This document shows, piece by piece, positions 57,064-64,000 of a stretch of DNA of 64,000 bases (within the stretch, counting starts at the first letter, position 1; each line of letters begins with the position of its first letter). This DNA is from Rosistilla carotiformis (lineage in GTDB: Bacteria > Planctomycetota > Planctomycetia > Pirellulales > Pirellulaceae). Where the stretch lies: the NCBI RefSeq assembly GCF_007753095.1, contig NZ_CP036348.1:5309411-5373410 (forward strand), given 5' to 3'. The notes under the pieces were generated by a model. The model made no database searches, was not told where the DNA came from, and was given only the letters and a program-made list of their open reading frames with translations. Position numbers and translations under genes: made by a program.

Positions 57064-57417
57064 CTAGATTTGGACTTCACTCAATTGATCCAACAGACGC
57101 CGAGCTTCGCTCAAACCGCCTGCGGTGCGAGCGAATTCAGCAGCCGATGCCAGTTCGCCACCCGCGACGGCAGGTTTCTTCGCAGCAACCTTCTTGGTGG
57201 TCGTTGTCTTGGCGGCTGCGTTTTTGCGACGCGTCTTCTTACGTCCGGAGCTCGGCAACACACCTTCCTTGCGAAGCTTCGACTTCTGGTTGCTGAAGTA
57301 GCTCTCGCTGATCCCTTGAGGTTCCAGCGTCGCCGCTGCGTCCTTCCAGGTGATCTCAGGATTCTCTACCAAGTACTCAGTGATGGTGCTGGCCATCGAA
57401 TTAGCTCGTTTTGCCAC
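57064..57417 (-). CDS. Small winged-helix protein with basic Lys/Ala tail (117 aa)
   Basis: The first ~55 residues look like a small helix-turn-helix (ASTITEYLVENPEITWKDAA; GISESYFSNQKSKLRKEG). Then comes a very basic Lys/Arg/Ala/Thr segment (SGRKKTRRKNAAAKTTTTKK) like histone H1 or AlgP tails, and a short helical end. The start is GTG at 57417, eight bases after GAGGAA. No named family is recognised. DNA binding, perhaps as a nucleoid protein, is inference. Confidence 0.72.
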   Translation of the reverse strand: MAKRANSMASTITEYLVENPEITWKDAAATLEPQGISESYFSNQKSKLRKEGVLPSSGRKKTRRKNAAAKTTTTKKVAAKKPAVAGGELASAAEFARTAGGLSEARRLLDQLSEVQI

Positions 57418-57903
57418 GGATTCTATTCCTCAAAAGTTTTTGTGTTGCGCCCGCCACATTCTAGTCAATTTACGCAATCCAGAAAGCCTACAATGTGATA
57501 AATGCTCAACTATTAAAGCGCATTATCGCACGTGAAATCTTATCACTGCCAAGCGCCTCTATGTAGAGTGCATCGGCCCAAGAAGGCGTCCTCAACCACA
57601 AAGCGGTTTCTATACTTATACCCCATACATTGCGTCTGGTGAGTATAGAATTGAGTCAAGTCCAAGCGAGGGGGCCGTCGCGTTGCGATTGGGAAGCTTG
57701 AGTGGATCGCGTCCCCCCCGCTGACGACTCGTGGGAAACCGCAGCATGGAGCACCGACACAACGCAATGCCCCTGCAACGCACCGATCGACGGAATCGTC
57801 GATCGAAAATACGCACGTACCAACGGGTCGCGCTAGTAGCCCTGCCGTCGCGTCGCAGTGCAGCGGGTAACGCCATGGATCAAGATGTCGCAGACGATCG
57901 AAC
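57418..57903. other. 486-bp region without a supported gene
   Basis: The first ~140 bases are AT-rich relative to the surroundings and probably hold the promoter of the small winged-helix gene (a TAGAAT -10-like box occurs on the minus strand near 57460). The rest contains only unsupported ORFs. Confidence 0.4.
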
Positions 57904-58995
57904 CTACCGCGCCGATCCAGCGAACAATTTTCGGAAGATCCGCATCCAGTTGCCGTGGAAGATGGCATCGAGATCGGCATCGCTATAGCCGCGGCGAGAA
58001 AGGATGCCATCCAGCTTCTGCATATCGGCAATGGAATGGAGATCTCCTGGCGTCTGTTCGGTTCCAAACCCGCCGTCCAGATCGCTACCGATTGCGCTGT
58101 GGTTTGTATTCCCCGCCATCTGACAAACAAAGTCGATATGGTCGGCGGCCGCTTCGATATTCACCACACCGGGATCGGTTTCACCACGCGTCCAGCCGGG
58201 ATAAAGCATCCACGCATCGAACGCGACACCGACCACACCATCGTGTTCGATGACGTTTTTCATCTGTTGATCCGACAGCTGACGCTGCCCCGGAACCAAG
58301 GTTCGCGAATTGTGATGACTGGCCCACAAGACGCCCGTATAGCGATCAAACGCTTGATCCATTGCACGATCCGCCAGATGGGTCACGTCCAATCCCATGC
58401 CCAACCCGGCCATGGCATCTAACAACCGTTCCCCTTTTTCGGTCAGTCCACCTTCGACAGCGGTCCCGGCAGCGTATTGACCAAATCCATAGTGAGAAAG
58501 TCCGATCGCACGGAGCCCCGCATGAAACCAATAGGGCAATTCTTCGGGATCCGAAATAGGATCGGCCCCCTCCATGGAGAGCACCATTCCCAACGGACCG
58601 TCGGATTCACTTTCACACTGCGTCCAATGCGACTCGAGTTCCTCGAGCGTGCGGATCCAACGGATCGCTCCCTGCTGTTCCCACAGTTGATAACAAGCCA
58701 GTTGCGAATGCGCGGCGGCATAGGCACCGATATGATGGGCAAAATCGAGATCGGTCCGCGCATAGCCTGTTTGCCGATCGGTCACAGGCCCGCTGCGAGC
58801 CAACAGCGTGCCGATACACATCCGAATCGCACCCGCCTGAAGTTCGGGAAAGCAGGTGGTGCCGCGTGTTCGCGACTTCAGATCGGTCATCGACTGCTCG
58901 CACGTACGGATCTCATCGAGGGAGAGTCGTAGATCGCGATCAAAAGAAGTAGCATTCCAGGCCAAGTCGAGGTGACCATCGATTATCGTTCGCAT
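57904..58995 (-). CDS. Membrane dipeptidase (peptidase family M19)
   Basis: A 363-residue TIM-barrel binuclear zinc dipeptidase related to renal dipeptidase. IDGHLDLAW carries the H-x-D metal pair, LSMEGADPI the bridging glutamate, DVTHLADRAMD and ASHHNSR the following histidines, and AIGSDLDGGFG the late aspartate. No signal peptide is visible, so it is probably cytoplasmic. It cleaves dipeptides; a link with the peptide importer at 12-15 kb is only thematic. ATG at 58995 is chosen because the upstream extension is unlike the family. Confidence 0.9.
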   Translation of the reverse strand: MRTIIDGHLDLAWNATSFDRDLRLSLDEIRTCEQSMTDLKSRTRGTTCFPELQAGAIRMCIGTLLARSGPVTDRQTGYARTDLDFAHHIGAYAAAHSQLACYQLWEQQGAIRWIRTLEELESHWTQCESESDGPLGMVLSMEGADPISDPEELPYWFHAGLRAIGLSHYGFGQYAAGTAVEGGLTEKGERLLDAMAGLGMGLDVTHLADRAMDQAFDRYTGVLWASHHNSRTLVPGQRQLSDQQMKNVIEHDGVVGVAFDAWMLYPGWTRGETDPGVVNIEAAADHIDFVCQMAGNTNHSAIGSDLDGGFGTEQTPGDLHSIADMQKLDGILSRRGYSDADLDAIFHGNWMRIFRKLFAGSAR

Positions 58996-59159
58996 CGGGA
59001 AGGACTTTGTCTTGCGAGGTAGGGAGGTGGGAAAAGACGACAATGCGTCGGTTTATCATACTCCCTTGGAAACCCCGCTTTGACAATATCACCCACCCGT
59101 AGGAACTGCTGTTTTTGAGAACTTCTCTCTTCTCTGCCCCATTGCGGGACGTTGCCAGT

Positions 59160-61136
59160 TCAACGGACGCCGTCAGAAAGATTCAAAGCGTCCAAGGCGA
59201 GTAGATCGAGCGTTGAATCGAGCGAATCGTCATCTTCCTCGATATCGGCAACCGTGAACGCTGCCGCGCTACGTTGCATCCCGAATTGGGCGTTCAACAA
59301 CCCAAAATCTCCCAAGTCGATGCTGCCATCAAGGTTTGGGTCGTGACTTTCACTGTACATTCCGTCGCCACGCGTTTGTCCAAACACGCTGTCCAGTAGG
59401 ACAACATCGGCGATATTCACGCGTCCATCGAGATTCAAATCCGCGGCAAAGGTAGTTTCCGCCGTGGTGCTGATCGCATAACGACCTCGGTTGCCAGCGT
59501 TGCTGACGACAACAATTCCTTCGGATGCGTTGACGCTTCCCGCTTCGCCTGCCGAGAACTCCACAGCGATCCGCTGCGATTGGCCAGGTGCAACCTTAAA
59601 CCCATCGGCGAGCGCCAAATCGTTGGCAGCGATCGACAGGCCGTCGACTCCCAACTGGATCTCATAGACTTCCAGTACGGTCTCGCCGACATTGGCGATC
59701 TCGATGTACTGCAAGGAATCGACGCTTCCTGGACGCAGCATTGTCGATTGAACGCCGTTGTCACCCGACGCCGCAAATTCCAAACCGCCGTCGGTTCCCG
59801 AAGTGGAGATTTGAATCAAGGGAGGCAATGCGGCGGTGGCGATCTCTACATTTGTTTGGGCATCCGCGACATCGATCGGTGCGCCCGACGTGTCGCCTAC
59901 CAAACCGACGCCGCCATCACCCAAGGAGACCGTAATCGAAGAGCCATCGGTCGGCTTCAGCGCGACAAAAGTCAACGTGACAAACGTCTCAGCGACACCA
60001 TCGCCAATCGCCCGTCCGATCCCCGCCGATTCAAACGACGCGCCGGTCAGTTCATCGATAAACCCAGCTGCAGTGTCAACGCTTCCGCCCTGAAAGCCAG
60101 GAAAGTTCTCGGTAATCGTGTCGGTAATCGAACCGGGATTCACCAACTGAAGTTCACTCGGATCCCAATCGACATCGATCGAAATCCCGCCGACCCCCGC
60201 GGCATCGGGATCGGATTCCGAAACCTGGACGTCGATCGTGATCAAATCACCAATCTGCACCTCTCCGGTTGCGTCAGCGACTAGCGACAACGTGACATCG
60301 GAGTTTGCATCCGTTGACGCTACTACATCGTCCGTTGTTTTCGACTCATCACTGGTCGGGAACGTTATCTCGTCGGTTGGCTCAGTTATTGGCGATGGAT
60401 CTGCCGCGTCCGGCTTCGTCGGCTCATTCGTCTCGGGGGATACAACTTCACCATCGGGCAACGCGTTGGAAGTATCGGGTTCCTGTTCGGGCAGCGTCGT
60501 CTGCGGATCTGCAGCAACGATTTCGATCATCTCCACATCGAAATCATGATCTTCGTGGCGAAGCGACAGCGACGGGTAAGTTGCGGTTTGTGAGATACCT
60601 TCGAGCAGAGTAATTTCCGTAAGCGATGTCGGTGTGATTGCCTCAAATCGTAAAAAGGCAAAATGTTCGAACTCGCCGTCGCCGATCCGGCGTCCCACAC
60701 CCGCCGATTCGTAGCTTGCACCCGACAAATTCAAGATGCGACCGAGATCGGCTTGCAGCGTCCCGCTGCGGAACATCGGCAGATCGTCAGTGATCGCTGC
60801 GGTCAGCGTATCGTTTGATTCCAGCGAACGCAGGTGATCGATGTTCCACATAATGTCCAGCGATACACCGCCAAGACCGTCGATCTGGTCACCTCGTTCC
60901 AACGCTTGAATCTCGACAAAAAACGTCTCTCCTGATTCGAGCGGACGAACCAATGGCGCACCTGGCTGGCCATCGATATCTTCGAGGATTTGAAGATCCA
61001 TGGCCACCAAGGCCATCAGATTGCGTGGCTCTAATCGCTCGGTCCGAAGGCGTCTGCGTCGAGATTGTCCAAGCATAACTTCTGTCATCCAATGACGTCG
61101 TTGAGAAACCGCCGCCGCAGTAGAGGAACGTTCCAT
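59160..61136 (-). CDS. Secreted protein with duplicated cohesin-like domains and a dockerin
   Basis: 658 residues. The start has the basic/LEPRNLMA motif (RRRRLRTERLEPRNLMAL) found at the N-terminus of many exported planctomycete proteins. Two related cohesin-like domains follow (~50-200 and ~285-425); both contain GASYESAGVGRRIGDG-type segments, so they are an internal duplication. A Thr/Glu/Asp-rich linker separates them. An Ig-like domain (NVGETVLEVYEIQL) and a type I dockerin (DLNLDGRVNIADVVLLDSVF; DPNLDGSIDLGDFGLLNAQF) with two calcium loops end the protein. A role in surface attachment or complex assembly is inference. Confidence 0.87.
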   Translation of the reverse strand: MERSSTAAAVSQRRHWMTEVMLGQSRRRRLRTERLEPRNLMALVAMDLQILEDIDGQPGAPLVRPLESGETFFVEIQALERGDQIDGLGGVSLDIMWNIDHLRSLESNDTLTAAITDDLPMFRSGTLQADLGRILNLSGASYESAGVGRRIGDGEFEHFAFLRFEAITPTSLTEITLLEGISQTATYPSLSLRHEDHDFDVEMIEIVAADPQTTLPEQEPDTSNALPDGEVVSPETNEPTKPDAADPSPITEPTDEITFPTSDESKTTDDVVASTDANSDVTLSLVADATGEVQIGDLITIDVQVSESDPDAAGVGGISIDVDWDPSELQLVNPGSITDTITENFPGFQGGSVDTAAGFIDELTGASFESAGIGRAIGDGVAETFVTLTFVALKPTDGSSITVSLGDGGVGLVGDTSGAPIDVADAQTNVEIATAALPPLIQISTSGTDGGLEFAASGDNGVQSTMLRPGSVDSLQYIEIANVGETVLEVYEIQLGVDGLSIAANDLALADGFKVAPGQSQRIAVEFSAGEAGSVNASEGIVVVSNAGNRGRYAISTTAETTFAADLNLDGRVNIADVVLLDSVFGQTRGDGMYSESHDPNLDGSIDLGDFGLLNAQFGMQRSAAAFTVADIEEDDDSLDSTLDLLALDALNLSDGVR

Positions 61137-61206
61137 CGTTCCCTTGCGCTCGTCGCTGCAGGAATCTGCGCGGCCAGCGGAGTGTCAGAAATCCATGCGG
61201 AGCGCG

Positions 61207-61280
61207 TCAAGTCCATGACTTGAGCCAAACCTGAAAAATACCGGCAGGTTTTCGATTGCTAGCACGCCCGGTTTGCTAGC
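61207..61280. terminator. Hairpin cluster between two surface-protein genes
   Basis: Two short perfect inverted repeats: TCAAGTC at 61207-61213 with 61217-61223, and GCTAGCA at 61258-61264 with 61274-61280; a weaker AACCTG/CAGGTT lies between. They could end the transcript of the gene at 61346 and up. No T-tract, so confidence is low. Confidence 0.35.
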
Positions 61281-61345
61281 GCATCGCTGGCGGCGGCCCC
61301 GAGGGGACCGACATCCTAGAAAATAAAAGTCCGCGAGACAGCTCG

Positions 61346-64000
61346 TTAGGAGGTTGGCAGGATCAAGATCTTCGCGGTAACTATTGTTGTTCGATACGCT
61401 TCGCTGGTATCGACAAAATTGAGCTCGGGTCGGTTTTCAACAATCGCAGTCACTGTGACGGTCAACTGACGAACCGATCCCGTTTCGCTTGTGCTGAATT
61501 GCAGTTGGCGCAAGATGTCTTGCGCCGCTGAGGTTGTCAGGTTGTTGAACGTCAACAATGGCGCTGTCTCGCCATCTGCAGACAAAATGTCGCTTGGATC
61601 AACCGGACCAAGAATCTGGATTGTAAGAGATTCTAGCGGTAGATTGTCGACCGCCGCGAATACTGCGTTGGGGGCAACACCGATCGTTTCTCCGGTAGAA
61701 ATGACTTGGTTCCCCGTCCCCAATCCGCTTTGGTTCACATCGGGCTGCAGATCTAACCATACGGGCCGCACAAAACCAAACTCGACATTTAAGGTGCCCA
61801 GGTCTCCAAGAGCGATTTCTCGATTGGGGGAACCTGCGATGCTCCAAGTGCACGTGTCGATTGTTTGCTCGGCTCCGTTAGGGCAGCGGGCATTCATATC
61901 TGATGTGAAGTCAAAACCATCCATCGTCGAAGTGACTGCCGCCGCTGCATCCGCCACCGTTTGGTAACTTAGGAAATCATTCAGGTCGACATTTCCCGAG
62001 TGAACAATATCGCTGTCGAAAGTCGATCCACCAACCAATCGAACGCGGAACAGATCGGTCCCGGAAGAGCTCAACGCGATCTCGGCTGCGGCGGCGAAGT
62101 TGTGAGTCGGAGTTTGATTTCCCGCCAACCAATCGGGCGACTGTTGGGTGACCTGCGCACCGTCGGATACTCGTACTGCTGGATCATAGAAGGCGATGTA
62201 ATATTTCGTTTCGCCGACTGCAAGCTGTTCGCTACTACCGGAGAGAAACGCGGGAAGGACGGGAAGTCCGTCGATATCGCGCAGTAGGTTTCCGCTGGCA
62301 TCGGCTTCATAGAGAACCACTGTGATGCCAGGATCGATCCCCGAAACATTCAACCCATCGAGAGTCATCGCGGCGTCGGTGGTATTGGTAACGCCAAAAT
62401 GTTGCCAAGGCTGAACCGCGGCGACCATCCGATCTGCGTTCGCGGAGCCGGCCAATTGAGGATTGGTTGCCCAGGCGGTCAAATGGCCCGCAAGATCATC
62501 GGCGGGACGCAGATAGGGGACATATTCGAAGCTGCCAAAATTCGGCGACTCCGTCGTTTGTTCCGTCCCCGCTACCGAAACGCCTCCACTGATTTCGACT
62601 TCATGGAAGTCGGAAGCTTCCGGGAACGACGCGATCTCAAGCGTCCCTTCGGAACGCGAGGTAGCCAAGCGTCGGACAATATATGTCCCATCGCTCAACA
62701 ACGTTCCGTCCGCCAATCCTGTAAACGTGTATCGCCCGTCGGCGTCGGTGACCGCCAATGGTTCATTCGCTTCGGGATCGAGAACGCCGTTGCCGTTGAT
62801 ATCCAGAAAAATCCCAAATCCGCTGACGCCCAGTTCCTGGGCATCCCAGATGCCATCGCTATTGAGATCGTTCCACTGGAATCCACTGATTGTCGGCCCC
62901 GCATTGGCAACCGGCGGAATGTACGTCAGCGTTCCCTCGCGCAGCGTTCCGATCGGCAAAATGAACTGGACAAGCGCGGCGACATCTAAAGTCGCCTTGC
63001 CTTCGGGGTTGGTGTCGTCGTTGTTCGTTGGATCGGGATCGCGCTGATCCGAAATTCCCGTGGCAACGTTTTCGATTTGTGTCGCTCCCACATCGCTTTT
63101 CACGCGAACAGCGAATCGCATCGTCGCCGATTCGCCTGGAGCGAGATCGAAGCCGCTCCAGGTGATCGTCGAGACTTCGGACCCCGGCGGGATCGTTGCG
63201 TTGCCAATGCTTGCCGTTGGCTGCACGATCGCGCCAGCGCTATCGCGGATTGGCTCGAGCCCGTCGGGCAATCGATCGGTCACCACAATACCGGTCGCCG
63301 TCGCGAAATCAGTAGGGTCCGCTCCTTCGGGGACTACGTTCTCCGCAGTGACTTCGAAGATTACAAAGTCTCCTTCAGTGACCATCGTCTCCAACGCGGT
63401 CTTCGTGATCTTCAGATCGGCAACCTGCGTGTTGCCAAAATTGGCGACCGACGCAACGCCCGCATCGCTGATCACTCGGATCCCCTCGGGCGGATCGATC
63501 GTGACCACATGTCCTCGGGCTACCGAATCGATGGGCACGGGATACGTCTGTTGCCAGCCGTCGCGATCGACTTCACGCACCAGATATTCGCCCGGCTCCA
63601 AGCCGCTGAAATAATAGACGCCATCCTGGCCGCGATGGTTGGTCGTGACAAAGCTTGGTTCGGGATCGTCGCCGGTCGAATCGAAGTTGCCGTCCCTATC
63701 AAGGTCTAGATAAATCGTCCAACCGTTGAGCCCCGATTCATCATCGTCCCAAACGCCATCGCCATCGACGTCATTCCACTTGTGCCCCAAGATGTCGATC
63801 TGGCTGTTACCAAAATTGGGAGCTTCTTCTTCACCAAAACGGCCGATGATCTGTGCGTTTGGATCCGTCGAGATCGTGATCTCATGGCCCCAATCGGTCG
63901 CGTTGCCGGGGTAGGTTTGTACCCAATCGTCCGGCAAGATTTCACGCAACAAATGATCGCCGACTTCCAGTCCATCGAACCAGAACGCGCCATCATCCTC
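61346..64000 (-). CDS. SdrD-like giant surface protein (N-terminus outside window)
   Basis: The frame is open to the window edge, so at least 884 residues are seen and the start lies beyond 64000. Visible parts: SdrD B / Cna-B-like domains (LGHKWNDVDGDGVWDDDESG; SGFQWNDLNSDGIWDAQELG) with Ca-binding D-x-D-x-D loops, a DUF11-like conserved repeat domain (KITKTALETMVTEGDFVIFE), and a C-terminal beta-rich region (ITVTAIVENRPELNF). No sortase motif ends the protein. It is a large exported adhesin-type protein; its partner is unknown. Confidence 0.87.
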   Translation of the reverse strand, partial: EDDGAFWFDGLEVGDHLLREILPDDWVQTYPGNATDWGHEITISTDPNAQIIGRFGEEEAPNFGNSQIDILGHKWNDVDGDGVWDDDESGLNGWTIYLDLDRDGNFDSTGDDPEPSFVTTNHRGQDGVYYFSGLEPGEYLVREVDRDGWQQTYPVPIDSVARGHVVTIDPPEGIRVISDAGVASVANFGNTQVADLKITKTALETMVTEGDFVIFEVTAENVVPEGADPTDFATATGIVVTDRLPDGLEPIRDSAGAIVQPTASIGNATIPPGSEVSTITWSGFDLAPGESATMRFAVRVKSDVGATQIENVATGISDQRDPDPTNNDDTNPEGKATLDVAALVQFILPIGTLREGTLTYIPPVANAGPTISGFQWNDLNSDGIWDAQELGVSGFGIFLDINGNGVLDPEANEPLAVTDADGRYTFTGLADGTLLSDGTYIVRRLATSRSEGTLEIASFPEASDFHEVEISGGVSVAGTEQTTESPNFGSFEYVPYLRPADDLAGHLTAWATNPQLAGSANADRMVAAVQPWQHFGVTNTTDAAMTLDGLNVSGIDPGITVVLYEADASGNLLRDIDGLPVLPAFLSGSSEQLAVGETKYYIAFYDPAVRVSDGAQVTQQSPDWLAGNQTPTHNFAAAAEIALSSSGTDLFRVRLVGGSTFDSDIVHSGNVDLNDFLSYQTVADAAAAVTSTMDGFDFTSDMNARCPNGAEQTIDTCTWSIAGSPNREIALGDLGTLNVEFGFVRPVWLDLQPDVNQSGLGTGNQVISTGETIGVAPNAVFAAVDNLPLESLTIQILGPVDPSDILSADGETAPLLTFNNLTTSAAQDILRQLQFSTSETGSVRQLTVTVTAIVENRPELNFVDTSEAYRTTIVTAKILILPTS

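Noticed and set aside
57543-58130. 195-aa minus-strand ORF upstream in the 57.4-57.9 kb gap
   Set aside because: Overlaps the 3' end of the dipeptidase gene in another frame and shows no family features.

Overview
This 64 kb window looks like chromosomal DNA from a planctomycete, most likely a Pirellulaceae member (Rhodopirellula/Rosistilla-like). The signs are a high-GC, densely coding chromosome; a sulfatase of the CTAGR type; a TAT-exported Gfo/Idh/MocA oxidoreductase; a secreted protein opening with the LEPRNLMA-type motif followed by cohesin- and dockerin-like parts; an SdrD-like giant surface protein; DUF4332, DUF4350 and DUF3127 proteins; and several large proteins with no family I recognise. 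The genus is inference. No phage, plasmid, insertion sequence or CRISPR array was seen. One tRNA gene is present (Lys, anticodon CTT).

Layout. 1-9.3 kb: the 3' part of a large TPR/STN-like/glycine-rich/DUF2135-like protein, a conserved protein of unknown role, a dienelactone hydrolase, a two-component pair (membrane histidine kinase plus sigma-54 activator), a SET-domain protein and a small winged-helix-like protein. 9.3-15.5 kb: a decayed sulfatase pseudogene, a Gfo/Idh/MocA oxidoreductase and an oppB-oppC-oppD-like peptide ABC transporter lacking its binding protein and second ATPase. 15.5-21.2 kb: a PSP1-like protein, NfeD-like protein, flotillin FloA, a small hypothetical, a MoxR ATPase and a secreted C25 (gingipain/caspase-like) protease. 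21.4-26.7 kb: a DUF3127 protein with an SSB-like tail, a membrane protein, dapA, xseA and a 2Fe-2S ferredoxin-like protein.

26.8-37.1 kb: six tightly overlapping genes (RDD, SpoIIM-like, polytopic membrane protein, DUF4129, DUF4350, MoxR) followed by a 1340-residue protein of unknown function. 37.2-41 kb: tRNA-Lys and a four-gene minus-strand cluster (DUF1772, PNPOx-like, SnoaL/DUF1348-like, AhpD-like) downstream of a TetR regulator. Matching palindromes sit inside the predicted promoters of both the cluster and tetR, with a seven-unit 33-bp tandem repeat between them. 41.3-46.4 kb: rarA and a fusion of acyl-AMP ligase, acyl carrier protein and alpha-oxoamine synthase. 46.7-52.7 kb: an HTH-like protein, serine acetyltransferase, a cysteine-rich lipoprotein, an amidohydrolase, APS kinase and an FHA-GAF-sigma-54 activator. 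52.8-64 kb (all minus strand): two adjacent DUF4332 proteins, one fused to a phospholipase-C-like domain, a thioredoxin-like lipoprotein, a TPR protein, a basic winged-helix protein, an M19 dipeptidase and two secreted/surface proteins, the last running off the window.

The strongest candidates for undescribed biology are the self-contained TetR regulon with promoter-embedded operators, the trifunctional lipid-type synthase, the RDD-to-MoxR operon without its usual DUF58/VWA partner plus the giant helical protein after it, the duplicated DUF4332 pair, and the DUF3127 protein with an SSB-like tail. All family calls come from reading motifs by eye; no database search was run.
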